39,086 nucleotides of DNA from positions 1 through 39,086 of the forward strand of contig CALHUI010000031.1 of assembly GCA_938039675.1 (NCBI GenBank). Direction: 5' to 3'. The notes below the pieces were generated by a model. The model was not told where the DNA came from. It ran no database searches and saw only the letters and a program-made list of their open reading frames with translations. Position 1 is the first letter of the stretch; the number at the start of each line of letters is the position of its first letter. Below are positions 8,334-17,690 of the stretch, piece after piece. This DNA is from an uncultured Cytophagales bacterium. GTDB lineage: Bacteria > Bacteroidota > Bacteroidia > Cytophagales > Thermoflexibacteraceae. A program made the position numbers and the translations under genes.

Positions 8334-8353
8334 AAAGTAACTTTTACTTTTTT
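8334..8353 (+). terminator. Weak AT-rich hairpin after the alanine-dehydrogenase-like gene
   Basis: AAAGTAA (8334-8340), loop CTT, TTACTTT (8344-8350), then further T. The stem is short and AT-only at most positions, so termination is plausible but not strong. The rest of 8317-8576 is AT-rich and holds only the downstream promoter. Confidence 0.35.
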
Positions 8354-8512
8354 ATGTACTTTTTTTCTCGTTTTTTATCAATGGACGTTTATGCAGACGC
8401 AATGTAATAAAAATAGCTATTTGGCAATTTTACAAAATTAACCATTCAAAATAGGTTTTATTTACCGGTTTTGTCTTAATTTTACCCAAAATACACAAAA
8501 AAGTGCCGATGA

Positions 8513-8547
8513 TTTTGCTTAAAACCGTGCGCGAGTGGTTACCTTTG
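8513..8547 (+). promoter_or_regulatory. Bacteroidota promoter for the 8577 gene
   Basis: TTTTG at 8513-8517 and TACCTTTG at 8540-8547 match the -33 and -7 boxes with a 22-base spacer. The start codon follows 29 bases later. Confidence 0.55.
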
Positions 8548-8576
8548 CAGTAAGTACTTTTTGACCTCAGAGTGTA

Positions 8577-10019
8577 ATGGCAAAACTCAAAAATATTATT
8601 AAACAATTATCTAATAGAGACTACGAAATTATTTACAACTCTCTGTTGGAAAGCAATGCAGAAAAGTCGGCAACACTGTTGCGATCCATGCGCGAAAAGC
8701 AACAGTCCGACAATAAAATCATGGAAGAGCTCGATGTAAATACGAATGCGTATTACACCCTTCGCTCGCGCCTGAACCAAAAAATTGAGGAGTATTTGCT
8801 CCAGCAAATGGAAAGCCCCCGCACTGATTTGCTGAAACGCGTAGCCAACATTAATGAAACCATCTTCACAAGGAAAAGAGCCATTGCCATTGCCACACTG
8901 AAACGCTTGGAGCGCGAACTGTTGGACTATGACCTCTCTAATGAACTCATGGTCGTTTACAAACACCTGAAAAAGCTCCATATCAACTCTCCTGACCACT
9001 TCATGTATTCGCAAGCATACAACCGCCACGTAGCCTACATGCTTGCTGTCGATAAAGCCGAAGATATGCTGGCCGATTATTTTAAAAAATTCGGCATTTA
9101 CACGCTGACAGGAGATGAAATAGACAAAATGAAGTTAGTGCTGCTCAACGAAGAAATGAGCAACTTTGCCAATATGTATGAGTCGCATCGTCTGTTTGTT
9201 TATCAAAGTTGCATGAATATTTTCCACCGACTGTTTGTGGAAGAAGATAAACCTACCGACGACCATGAGCCGATTGAGGATATTATTGACAATGTTAATA
9301 AAAAATTTGCTCAATACAACTTAGACCCCATTTACTATCACCTGAAATTGGTTTTTGAATACCTGCGATTAGAATATTACAATCACTACAAGGTATTTAA
9401 GAAGGCCGAGCGCTATTTTGAAGACGTAAATGAGTCTGCCAGCCTGTTACTGTCCAACTATACCCTCTACACTTTCCCTTCGCAGTTCTTAATGACCAAA
9501 TTGGAGCGCAGCATCCGCTTGGGCATAGAAGGACAACTTTATGAAGAAAACGAAGCCCTTTTTGACGATTTTGAACTGGATGAAGACAATCTGCCGCAAT
9601 ACATCAACTACATGACTTATCGCGCCGTTTCATGCTACTATGCCGATAAGTACGAAGAAGCCGCCCGCTGGCTGAATACGCTGCTCAATTCTGTCAGTTT
9701 GAAAAAGTATCAGCACGCAACCATCGAAATAAAATCTTTGCTGGCTTTGCAGTACTGCCTCATGGGCGACTTGGAACTGTTCAACCAGTTGGCAAACAGC
9801 ATCCAACGCCAAATCAGAATGTTAGGCAAAGATGAGTGCGTACATATTGCGGTTTTCCTAAAAATTCTGCGCGTAGCAACCAGCGATGCTAAAAAAGAAA
9901 AAACCATTAAAATTCGCTCGTTAGCCACCCGCATACCTTCTGGCGGACGAAAGTTGTTCTCCCCTACTAAATACATTTTGTTTGACGAGAAGTTGATAAA
10001 CAAACTTTGCCACATGTAA
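8577..10019 (+). CDS. Conserved-looking helical protein of unknown function
   Basis: I do not recognise this 480-residue protein. It has no signal peptide and no membrane segment, so it is probably cytoplasmic. It is predicted to be almost entirely alpha-helical and rich in Leu, Tyr and charged residues. The N-terminal 65 residues (LSNRDYEIIYNSLLES, then NTNAYYTLRSRLNQKIEEYLL) look like a small helical binding module. The middle and C-terminal parts have TPR-like spacing, for example around 345-420 (SCYYADKYEEAARWLNTLLN). The gene has its own promoter and faces the PorP-OmpA gene tail to tail. The helical-repeat pattern suggests a scaffold or regulator, but nothing ties it to a pathway. Confidence 0.75.
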   Translation: MAKLKNIIKQLSNRDYEIIYNSLLESNAEKSATLLRSMREKQQSDNKIMEELDVNTNAYYTLRSRLNQKIEEYLLQQMESPRTDLLKRVANINETIFTRKRAIAIATLKRLERELLDYDLSNELMVVYKHLKKLHINSPDHFMYSQAYNRHVAYMLAVDKAEDMLADYFKKFGIYTLTGDEIDKMKLVLLNEEMSNFANMYESHRLFVYQSCMNIFHRLFVEEDKPTDDHEPIEDIIDNVNKKFAQYNLDPIYYHLKLVFEYLRLEYYNHYKVFKKAERYFEDVNESASLLLSNYTLYTFPSQFLMTKLERSIRLGIEGQLYEENEALFDDFELDEDNLPQYINYMTYRAVSCYYADKYEEAARWLNTLLNSVSLKKYQHATIEIKSLLALQYCLMGDLELFNQLANSIQRQIRMLGKDECVHIAVFLKILRVATSDAKKEKTIKIRSLATRIPSGGRKLFSPTKYILFDEKLINKLCHM

Positions 10020-10194
10020 GTCAGCGTACCGCGCAGAGTCGCTTCGTATGCTAAGAAAATAACTTTTCCTTAGAGCAATTTGCTGGGGGAAAGTTACATG
10101 CTGTCGATGCCGGGCAAAGAAAGCGGGCTCATACAGATTTTTTGAGTTTTCGGCGAACGCCGTGCGCTTAACTACGTCTATTCGATTTTTATAC

Positions 10195-10223
10195 AAAAAA
10201 CCGCCGAAATTTATTGACAGCGG
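10195..10223 (-). terminator. Terminator of the PorP-OmpA gene
   Basis: On the minus strand CCGCTG (10218-10223) pairs with CGGCGG (10201-10206) with one G-U pair, and the stem runs into TTTTTT (10195-10200). The + strand also reads a short T run after the stem, so it may serve both convergent genes. Confidence 0.65.
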
Positions 10224-10239
10224 CTTTTCTGTATAGCGT

Positions 10240-11661
10240 TTAATTATCCGTTACTTCCACTTCTACCCGACGGTTAAGTTCGCGTCCTTCCAGTTCTTGG
10301 TCATTGCTGGCAATCGGGTGCCGGTCGCCATAGCCTACGGCGCGTATTCTGTCAGCAGCCACTCCTCGTTTCTCCAAATAGGCTTTCACGGCATTAGCAC
10401 GCGCCTGCGAAAGTTGCAGATTGGCTTTTGCGTCGCCTGTATTGTCTGTATGACCGCTGACTTCTATTTTAATGCTCACATATTGCAGCAATACATCCGC
10501 CAGATTATCCAACTCTTTGAAAGACACCGGCTGAATAATATCCGACCCTTTTTTAAACTTCAAACCGCGCAGAATAAACTTCTGATGCTTTTGCCAACCT
10601 TCGGGAATGGCCTTGTCAGCTTTGATTTCCTGTTCGGTCGGTTCGGGATTTTCTGCCACTGCCAGTAATGGCTCTATGCTTTCTTCCGTATTTTCCAAGC
10701 GTTTTGCCACTTCAAACACTCGCGTATTGGCCGGTGCTATCCGATTCCATGCACTTGTGCGATGGATATCGTTAGAACCAAAACGATAGCCCACAATCAA
10801 CTCATGAGAGCCATTGGTAGCTGCCCCCGCCAATTGGTTGGAAAACTCGTAGGCATAACCAAACGAAAAACCGGCGATATTCAGACCGGCACTCAGTGCA
10901 TTGCCGTAGTTGGTGCGATGCAATACACCGACCCACAACTGATTATTCCATTCTGCTTTCAAGTTAAGGTCAAATTGTCCGGCATTTTTCAGATAACTAT
11001 CGCCAATGCGGTATAAAACCAGCGGTGTAATGGCAAATTTGCCTTCTCCCACAAAAATTCGGTAAGAAACCGTTGCCACCGAATGGTTGGCATAGCGGAT
11101 AACATCGCTGCCTACGCCCTGCCTGAAACTGCGGTTAAACAATTGAGGGAAAGCAAAACCGATATTCAAGTTGTGCCAAGCAAAGTTAAAACCAAAAGCA
11201 CCGTCGAGCACGGCTGTGTTGTTAATGCGATAAAGTGCAGGGTCTATGGCATCGTTTCCTTCAAGATTATCCCAGCGGACATTGTTGAACATTGCCCCCA
11301 GCGACAGGCCAAATGTCAGCCTGCTGAAACGACTAAAATCTACTCCATAGGCATAGCTCATTTGTGCGCCGGTGCGGCTTAAAACGCCCGCATTGTCGCG
11401 GTAAAGCCTGCCACCAATGCCTATGCTTTTGTTAATGGCATTCTGATAGGTAAACATCATGTTCTCAGGTGCGCCCTGAATACCTGACCATTGGTTGCGG
11501 TACAAGATGTGCAGTACATTGCCATCGGTACCGGCAAAAGACGGATTGTAGAAATACCGATTTTGCTGGTAGAGTGAAAACAGCGCGGTTTCCTGTGCAT
11601 AGGCCTGCCAAGACAACAGCAGTGCCAGCATACACCCGAAGAAAAGTTTTAGATTTTGCAT
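10240..11661 (-). CDS. PorP/SprF-type outer-membrane protein fused to an OmpA peptidoglycan-binding domain
   Basis: A 473-residue protein with a signal peptide (cleavage near AYAQ, about residue 22), a PorP/SprF-family beta-barrel (about 24-300; start ETALFSLYQQNRYFYNPSFAG), a linker of about 60 residues rich in Glu and Pro, and a C-terminal OmpA-like domain (about 359-473). The OmpA part keeps the diaminopimelate-binding residues: Asp406 in SGHTDNTG and Arg421 in LSQARA. PorP/SprF proteins are partners of type IX secretion and gliding systems. The OmpA domain would anchor this barrel to the cell wall. No other type IX secretion gene is in the window, so a direct role in secretion is inference. 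It is transcribed alone, with a possible weak -7 box (TAATTTCG, 11685-11692). Confidence 0.85.
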   Translation of the reverse strand: MQNLKLFFGCMLALLLSWQAYAQETALFSLYQQNRYFYNPSFAGTDGNVLHILYRNQWSGIQGAPENMMFTYQNAINKSIGIGGRLYRDNAGVLSRTGAQMSYAYGVDFSRFSRLTFGLSLGAMFNNVRWDNLEGNDAIDPALYRINNTAVLDGAFGFNFAWHNLNIGFAFPQLFNRSFRQGVGSDVIRYANHSVATVSYRIFVGEGKFAITPLVLYRIGDSYLKNAGQFDLNLKAEWNNQLWVGVLHRTNYGNALSAGLNIAGFSFGYAYEFSNQLAGAATNGSHELIVGYRFGSNDIHRTSAWNRIAPANTRVFEVAKRLENTEESIEPLLAVAENPEPTEQEIKADKAIPEGWQKHQKFILRGLKFKKGSDIIQPVSFKELDNLADVLLQYVSIKIEVSGHTDNTGDAKANLQLSQARANAVKAYLEKRGVAADRIRAVGYGDRHPIASNDQELEGRELNRRVEVEVTDN

Positions 11662-11864
11662 TTTTTTTTCACTTATCTATCCTGCGAAATTAACACAATA
11701 AGCAGAATAACATTGTATCTAACTAGTATTTTATTATACAAATTTAATTTTTACTTAAAAAAATAGTTCTATGACAAAAAAATCTACAAATTGGATATAA
11801 AAAAGTCATACTACGATAAGTAATTCTGCAGCATGACAAGCAGTCAATAACAAACACCGTGATA

Positions 11865-13817
11865 TCAAGCAGTAGCCGTTGGCACCCCCCCTACCCTAAA
11901 ACCTAACAACATCATATCGTCCAACTGTTTATGAACAGTACCATACCCTTCCATCCACTTTTTCATAGTTTGTACGATGGCCTCTTTTTGTTCTTCTACG
12001 GGTTTGTCACAAATAGCAGCCAGTTTATTGCGAAGGTTACGAAGCATAAACTTCTTGCCTTCCGGCCCGCCAAACTGGTCTTGCAAACCATCGGAGAACA
12101 TGTAAATCATAGTTGGCTGGCTGATGTCAATTTCATGCAGTGTATAGTATCGTTGCTCTGTTACCAAGCCGCCAATCGGCAATTTATCGCCTTTAATTTC
12201 GCAAAGTGATTCATTCTGGATGTAAATAACCGGATTTTTAGCGCTGGCAAGCGTTACTTTCTGTTTTGCCGGATGCACCACACAAATGGCTATATCCATG
12301 CCGTCGTTGTTGCGGGTTTCGTTTTGCCGGAGCGATTTGATGATGCCTTTGTGCAATTCGTTGAGCATTTGCTCCGGCGAATGGATATTGCGGATATAGA
12401 CAATTTCATCGAGCAGTTTGTTGCCAATCATGCTCATGAAACCGCCCGGCACACCATGACCCGTACAATCGGCGGCTGCCACAATCAGTTGCGTAGGAGC
12501 ACCTTCGCCAACCTTACCGAACCAGTAGAAGTCTCCGCTGACTACGTCCCGCGGCTTATAGAAGGCAAAAAACTCAGGAATAAATTGTTGAATGTGCTCA
12601 ATGGATGGCAGCATAAACGACTGAATGCGGCTGGCATAGTTCAGCCCCGCAATGATTTGCTGGTTCTTGGCATGTATTTTATCGCGCTGAGCTTCTATCT
12701 GCGCATTCTGTTGCATAATATTTTGATTCTTCGCCAGAATTTCTTCCTTCTGCATTTCAATCTCAATATTTTTTTGCGCCAGCTCGTTGCGCTGAATGGT
12801 TAGCTGGGCATTCAATTTCTTTTGTGAGCGGTAGTTCTGAAAAATCAGGAATCCGATAATGGCTGCCGCCCCCAAGGCTGCCAGTGATAGGTAAATAATG
12901 CGCTGCTGTTTTTTCTTTTCCTCTTGCAGCAACAGGTTGCGGTTTTCTTCCTCGAGCGCTTTTACAGCGGCCTGTTGCAGGCGTATCTCGTGCAGCATGA
13001 GCATTTCAGTGGTTACTTTCAGATGCGCAGCCATCTGTGCAAGGCTGTCCATCGTAGTTTTGAGGCTGTCCGACGAACGACGCAGGCTGTCTCCCAACTT
13101 CACGTTCAGGCGTGCTAACTGAAATTGCCGCTGCTTATTGCTGTTCAGTTGCTGATTCTTGCTTTGTATTTCGGCTTCCTTGCGTTTGAGTTCTTCTTCT
13201 TTAGAAAGGAGCTCGTTTTTTTTGCTGTCTAGCACATTTTTGGCAGAATCGAGCTTAGAATCGCGCTTGCGTATTTCCTGTTCGCGCAGAGCTGCTATTT
13301 CTGCGAGAACGGGCGTAAACTCACCCTGTAAGTTTTTGTATATCTTCAAAGCTCTTTTGGCACGACGCGGGAGGTCTTCTTCTTTGCCCGTGATGAGTTG
13401 AAAAGCCGGTATTATCTTTTTGGTTATAAAGTCATATAAAACCGACTTGTTCAGTTTTCCCTCCTGATAAGCCTTGTAGTATATCTTATAGGCATCCGTA
13501 AAATATTCGGCCGCATCGTCGTGTTTTTGTTGTTGAAAAGCATGTATAGTGCCCAAAACCTCGAGTGCTTTAGCTTGCCCCTGCACATAGCCGATTTGCC
13601 GGGCAAGTTTTTCCGCTTTACGTGCATAGTCTAATGCTTTTTCTACTTCGGTAGATGCAATATTTTCAGCCAGTTCGCTCATTGCATCTACTTGGCGTGC
13701 ATCTTTTCTGTCCTGACTGACAATTTGCATCAGTTGTTCTATGCGATCGTCAGCAACAGCAACCCATGTAAAAGTTATGAGCCAAATTATTAAACAATGT
13801 CGCATCAAAGTAATCAT
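11865..13817 (-). CDS. Membrane-anchored SpoIIE-type serine phosphatase with TPR-like sensor region
   Basis: With the ATG at 13817 the product has 650 residues. In order it shows a signal peptide or N-terminal anchor (LIIWLITFTWVAVA), TPR-like helices (about 25-170), a long coiled coil (about 170-300), one membrane helix (about 307-326, YLSLAALGAAAIIGFLIF), a second coiled coil (about 330-390) and a C-terminal SpoIIE/PP2C phosphatase (about 420-645). The metal-binding acids are seen in SGDFYW, AADCTGHGVPGG, SDGLQDQFGG and DDMML. Such proteins dephosphorylate Ser/Thr on partners such as anti-sigma antagonists, but no anti-sigma or STAS gene is nearby. The frame stays open upstream to 14051; that extension would run into the terminator of the next gene and bury the signal peptide, so it is rejected. 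Confidence 0.85.
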   Translation of the reverse strand: MITLMRHCLIIWLITFTWVAVADDRIEQLMQIVSQDRKDARQVDAMSELAENIASTEVEKALDYARKAEKLARQIGYVQGQAKALEVLGTIHAFQQQKHDDAAEYFTDAYKIYYKAYQEGKLNKSVLYDFITKKIIPAFQLITGKEEDLPRRAKRALKIYKNLQGEFTPVLAEIAALREQEIRKRDSKLDSAKNVLDSKKNELLSKEEELKRKEAEIQSKNQQLNSNKQRQFQLARLNVKLGDSLRRSSDSLKTTMDSLAQMAAHLKVTTEMLMLHEIRLQQAAVKALEEENRNLLLQEEKKKQQRIIYLSLAALGAAAIIGFLIFQNYRSQKKLNAQLTIQRNELAQKNIEIEMQKEEILAKNQNIMQQNAQIEAQRDKIHAKNQQIIAGLNYASRIQSFMLPSIEHIQQFIPEFFAFYKPRDVVSGDFYWFGKVGEGAPTQLIVAAADCTGHGVPGGFMSMIGNKLLDEIVYIRNIHSPEQMLNELHKGIIKSLRQNETRNNDGMDIAICVVHPAKQKVTLASAKNPVIYIQNESLCEIKGDKLPIGGLVTEQRYYTLHEIDISQPTMIYMFSDGLQDQFGGPEGKKFMLRNLRNKLAAICDKPVEEQKEAIVQTMKKWMEGYGTVHKQLDDMMLLGFRVGGVPTATA

Positions 13818-14051
13818 ACTGTTTCTCGCGTATGCTTCGGGTAAAAGCTGTAAGTTAAAAAGAGTTATTAGAACGTGGGGTACATATTTATAAACGAAGA
13901 AGCAAGCAAAAGTTGTATGTAGGCAAGAATTTAAATTATCGGAGCATGTAAGTACAGCGGCAGTAATTGTTGTTCTCAGTAGGAAGATTCCGACAGTCAA
14001 CAAAAAAGGAGGTCGCACAGCAGCCTCCTTTCCATTGAGCAAATGATGCAA
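13818..14051. other. Spacer upstream of the SpoIIE gene
   Basis: This is open in frame with the SpoIIE gene on the minus strand but has no coding character. It holds the terminator of the leucine-rich-repeat gene (14002-14031) and presumably the SpoIIE promoter. An ACTTTTG on the minus strand near 13910 resembles a -7 box but lacks the TA. Confidence 0.4.
14002..14031 (-). terminator. Strong terminator of the leucine-rich-repeat gene
   Basis: On the minus strand AAAGGAGG (14024-14031) pairs perfectly with CCTCCTTT (14005-14012) across an 11-base loop, and the stem continues into TTTTTT. It begins about 20 bases after the stop codon. Confidence 0.8.
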
Positions 14052-16640
14052 TTAGTAGTATTCTATCTCACAATCGGGCTTGATGCGGCGAAAATTGGCT
14101 ACTTCCCGCGGCGAAAGTTTGGTGCGGTAGCATTGTACTTTTTTCAGATGAGGCAAACTCGCCAACGGCTTGATACTGCCGATGGTCGTACTATAAAAAC
14201 TCAATCTTTCCAACTGTTGAAGCCCTTCAATGCCTTTCAGCCGTTTAATGGGCGTACCAGAAATATTCAACTCTTTCAGATTGACAAAAGGCAGCACTTC
14301 TTCTATTTTCTCAATAGGCGTGCTTTGGATGTCCAGTACTTCCAAATTGCTTAGGCCATGAATAGCTGCCAAGCTGCGAATGGGATTGCTTGGCAGGCGC
14401 AAAATGCGCAGCGACTGCACCTTAGCAAGAGGGGAAAGGTCTTGCACCATTGTATTACTGAAGTTGAATTCATGCAAACGGAACAGCATTTCAACTGGTG
14501 TAAGCGTGATTATTCGCGTACCGGAAGGAATGTTAAGCATGTGTAACTTGGCAATCTGGTGCAGCCCTTCCGACGACGGATTCTCTTCGCGGATGCCGGT
14601 TGCTTGTCTGAAAACTTGTTTCCACTCCGAAGCCAGCAACACCCACCAACTTTCCAATGCCTGCGACATGAAGACGACCGTGCGGTCGGGTTTGGTATTG
14701 ATGTAAGCAACAAATTGTTCTTGATTGACAGAAGTATTGTCGGCATACAGCGTAGTAAGTGCGGGCAGGTTCTGAATGGCAGCTAAAGAGGCAACCTGCG
14801 TGCCCGAAATATCCAAAAAACTCAACTGTTTCAATCCCCCAAGCGGTGTAAGGTCGCTGATGCGCGTGCTGCGACACTCCATGTGTTCCAAATCGTCCAA
14901 AAACTGCAACGGTGAGAGGTCGGTAACGCTTGTGCTGCTGCATTTGAGCTTTTTCAGTTCACGCAAGGCTTTGAGCGGTTCCAAAGTAGTGATATCGGAC
15001 TTCCCCGTAATATCTATCTCAGTGAGGCGGGCAATTTGTGCTAACTGCTCGCGGCTTGGATTAGCCCCCGAAATGCGCACATAGGTAATAATGACATTGC
15101 GCCAACTGCGCGGCAATTTTTCCCACCAACTTGCCATAGCATCGCTGTTGTTCATCACCAAGCATTTGGGGTTGGCAGCAATGAAACGGTTAATTTCCTC
15201 CCGACTGAGTGGCGTTCCGTCGGCATAGATGCGCTCCAAAGAAGCCATACCGCTTAACTCCATCAGGCTGCTGACGCGGGTATTGTTGATGGAAAGCAAC
15301 TGCAAACTGCTTTTACCGCGCAGCACCCCCACAGAGTTGATAAGCGTATTGTCTAAATAGAGTCTTTCTAATGCAGGCAGTGCCGCCAACGGCGTAATGT
15401 TGCTGATTTTCAAGTCTGAAACATCCAAAAATTGCAAACTTTTCAGTTTTTCAATGCCATTCAGATTGGTGGCAGGCAAATTGGTTGCTTGAAGCGTTTG
15501 CAAATGGCTCAGGTCGGCAAGCGCCTCCCAGCTGCTGACTTGCGTATTGGAAATATTGAGTTGCTGCAATTGCAATAAATTGCTGATAGGCGAAAGGTCG
15601 GCAACAGGCACTCCTGCGAGGTTGAGTTGTTGCAGCGCCGAAAGGTATTTGAGCGGGTCTAAAGAAGTTACGGGCGTTCCCGAAATATCCAGATTTTCCA
15701 AACGGGCAAGGTTGCGCAGCGGCCACAAATCGGCGATGCCCGTTTGTGCAAGTTTCAGCGAGCGCAGCCCCGTCAGTTCAGACAACGGGTCAAATGAAGT
15801 AATCAGCCCCGAGCGTACTGCATTGCTCAAATCCAATGCCTCTATTTGCGTAACAGCCCGCAGTTGTTCCGGCCCAACCTCTGCCTGATTGGCAAACTGC
15901 GGCGCTACCAAATTTTTCCATTCGGGCGAAAGCCCCGCCCACCATTGCTGCAATTCCTGCGCTTCGTCTAAACGGTTGGTATAAATGCTGGCAATTTTCA
16001 TTTCCCGACGCACCGTGTCAATGTTCATTTCCACATAGCGCAACTGATTGTGCGTAATGTGCGTTCCGTCCAGCAGTATCGCATTCAACTCCCGATTGAG
16101 CGTAACTTTCACCACGCGTGTGCCCTGCTCCGAGAGGAATTGCTCGGTGCGTTTGTGCGTGAGCTTAAATTCTGCCCGCTTAAAAAAGAAGTCAATATCT
16201 TTCAAATATGCCTGTACGTCTTTGTTGGTAGGCGTTGTGCGCCGCGTATCAAGGTCATCTTCTATCTGAACTTTGCTGTCGCGAAATACTTTCAGATAAC
16301 TGGTTTTAACGATTTCCTCTTTATCCTGCAAAGGGGTATCTTCTGCCCCTAATTCATTGAAAATCAATTCCAAAAACTCAATAATCTGATAAACCCGCGT
16401 TTGATAATAAGACTCCAAAGCTCCCAACTCGCGTTTGGCAACCGTTGTTGTGGGCTGCGTGGCAGGTGGTTTAATCTGCGCAGCGGCCGGCTTCTTAACC
16501 GTTGTAGTCGGTTTTTTTGTAGCAGGTTTGGGGTTGCTCCCCGGCTTTTGTGCCAAAGCATCCGTTGCTGACAGCCCGCACACCAAAGCAACGACCACCG
16601 GAACAATATATGTTTTTAACAATTCATTTGGCAGTTTCAT
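14052..16640 (-). CDS. Secreted leucine-rich-repeat protein with three WW-type linker modules
   Basis: An 862-residue exported protein. After the signal peptide (ending near ALAQ) comes a Pro/Thr/Lys-rich linker (about 32-68) and a helical N-terminal domain (about 70-225). Then follow internalin-like 22-23 residue repeats of the type LxxLxLxxTxVxDLxPLxxL. The repeats come in three groups. Each group begins with a helical cap around a Trp-Trp pair and a third Trp: near 233 (WWAGLSPEWKN), 505 (WWEKLPRSWRN) and 665 (WWVLLASEWKQ), each followed by a PxxEQLxQIAxL-like stretch. This looks like internal triplication. Repeats of this kind bind proteins; the ligand is unknown. I see no type IX sorting domain, lipobox or membrane anchor at the end. 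The gene has its own terminator and is divergent from the SGNH gene. Confidence 0.82.
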   Translation of the reverse strand: MKLPNELLKTYIVPVVVALVCGLSATDALAQKPGSNPKPATKKPTTTVKKPAAAQIKPPATQPTTTVAKRELGALESYYQTRVYQIIEFLELIFNELGAEDTPLQDKEEIVKTSYLKVFRDSKVQIEDDLDTRRTTPTNKDVQAYLKDIDFFFKRAEFKLTHKRTEQFLSEQGTRVVKVTLNRELNAILLDGTHITHNQLRYVEMNIDTVRREMKIASIYTNRLDEAQELQQWWAGLSPEWKNLVAPQFANQAEVGPEQLRAVTQIEALDLSNAVRSGLITSFDPLSELTGLRSLKLAQTGIADLWPLRNLARLENLDISGTPVTSLDPLKYLSALQQLNLAGVPVADLSPISNLLQLQQLNISNTQVSSWEALADLSHLQTLQATNLPATNLNGIEKLKSLQFLDVSDLKISNITPLAALPALERLYLDNTLINSVGVLRGKSSLQLLSINNTRVSSLMELSGMASLERIYADGTPLSREEINRFIAANPKCLVMNNSDAMASWWEKLPRSWRNVIITYVRISGANPSREQLAQIARLTEIDITGKSDITTLEPLKALRELKKLKCSSTSVTDLSPLQFLDDLEHMECRSTRISDLTPLGGLKQLSFLDISGTQVASLAAIQNLPALTTLYADNTSVNQEQFVAYINTKPDRTVVFMSQALESWWVLLASEWKQVFRQATGIREENPSSEGLHQIAKLHMLNIPSGTRIITLTPVEMLFRLHEFNFSNTMVQDLSPLAKVQSLRILRLPSNPIRSLAAIHGLSNLEVLDIQSTPIEKIEEVLPFVNLKELNISGTPIKRLKGIEGLQQLERLSFYSTTIGSIKPLASLPHLKKVQCYRTKLSPREVANFRRIKPDCEIEYY

Positions 16641-16852
16641 AGAAAAAAGATGTTATACTTTTTTTAAGGAATATCTGCAAAAATCGAGGTTTATTACCGC
16701 AATAATTGTTTATTAACACAAAAATTGCCGCCGTTGAAGCATTATTTTAATTTGTTGGGCAACACCCTGACGGAACTTTTGCCGCGTGTTTGCAATGTTT
16801 AAATAGACTGTAACAGAAAAGCTATCAACAAAAAACTGCCTGATATAACACT

Positions 16853-17602
16853 ATGGAACGATTACAAAGCAATATCAGCCTTGGCATCTTTGTCCTGATT
16901 GCCGTTGCATTGTTGCTCCGCTGGGCAGCACAGTTTCAAATCAATGCCGAACTGCAACAAGCACGCCGTGAGGTCGCCGTTCAGGACAGCATTGCGCATA
17001 TCAGCGATTCTCTCCGTCGCAATCAGCGCATCGTAGCCAAAGGCAAAGTAAAAAAAGGGAAAGAATTGGTTTTCCATGAAAAAAATGACAACAGCCGCCA
17101 TCGCATCCTATTAACGGGCGACTCTATGGGCGACGGGCTGTTTCTTGCTTGGCGCAAACTCCGCAAACAAGGCAACTTTGACATCCGTTATCAGCCTTGG
17201 TACGGCTCTACTACCGACAGTTGGGCAAAAACCGATAAGCTGGAAAACATGATTGAAAATTATCGGCCTACATTGGTAATTTTTTCGCTGGGTGCCAATC
17301 AGATTAACGACCATAAAATTGCAGCCAAAGAAGACCACATCCGCGAGATAGTCAGGCAAATGAGCGATGCGGAATTTATTTGGATAGGGCCGCCCAACTG
17401 GAAAGAAGATACCGGAATTAACAATCTGATAATCGAAAATGTAGGCCGCGAACGATTCTTCGATTCACGCCAATTGCCCTTCGAACGTCGCAAAGACGGT
17501 GCACACCCCACCGAAAAATCCGCTGCCATTTGGGCAGACAGCATCAGCCAATGGATTGACCGCAATCCGCATATCACTTTCTCCTTCTGCGGCAACCGGT
17601 AA
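16853..17602 (+). CDS. Membrane-anchored SGNH/GDSL-type hydrolase
   Basis: A 249-residue protein with one N-terminal membrane helix (about 8-24), a short coiled or charged linker (30-80) and an SGNH esterase domain on the outer face. Block I is LLTGDSMGDGL with nucleophile Ser91, block II has Gly118 in WYGSTTDS, block III is SLGANQIND with Asn149, and block V is DGAHPT with Asp215 and His218. All catalytic positions are present. Members remove or transfer acyl groups on surface polysaccharides, lipids or peptidoglycan; the substrate cannot be told from the sequence. It is divergent from the leucine-rich-repeat gene and lies upstream of fabI, which has its own promoter. Confidence 0.8.
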   Translation: MERLQSNISLGIFVLIAVALLLRWAAQFQINAELQQARREVAVQDSIAHISDSLRRNQRIVAKGKVKKGKELVFHEKNDNSRHRILLTGDSMGDGLFLAWRKLRKQGNFDIRYQPWYGSTTDSWAKTDKLENMIENYRPTLVIFSLGANQINDHKIAAKEDHIREIVRQMSDAEFIWIGPPNWKEDTGINNLIIENVGRERFFDSRQLPFERRKDGAHPTEKSAAIWADSISQWIDRNPHITFSFCGNR

Positions 17603-17621
17603 ATTGCACCAACTCCCCCAC

Positions 17622-17653
17622 TTTTTGCATAGTTATGCAGGTTTGTTAATTTG
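17622..17653 (+). promoter_or_regulatory. Promoter of fabI
   Basis: TTTTG (17622-17626) and TAATTTG (17647-17653) resemble the -33 and -7 boxes with a 20-base spacer; the -7 box is one base shorter than TAnnTTTG. The start codon is 37 bases on. Confidence 0.45.
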
Positions 17654-17690
17654 CACCCGATTTTTTCCACTTTAATTCAACGATTTAGCA

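Noticed and set aside
13818-14051. A 78-residue N-terminal extension of the SpoIIE phosphatase
   Set aside because: It would cross the neighbour's terminator, place a signal peptide in the middle of the protein and begin at the very end of the next gene.
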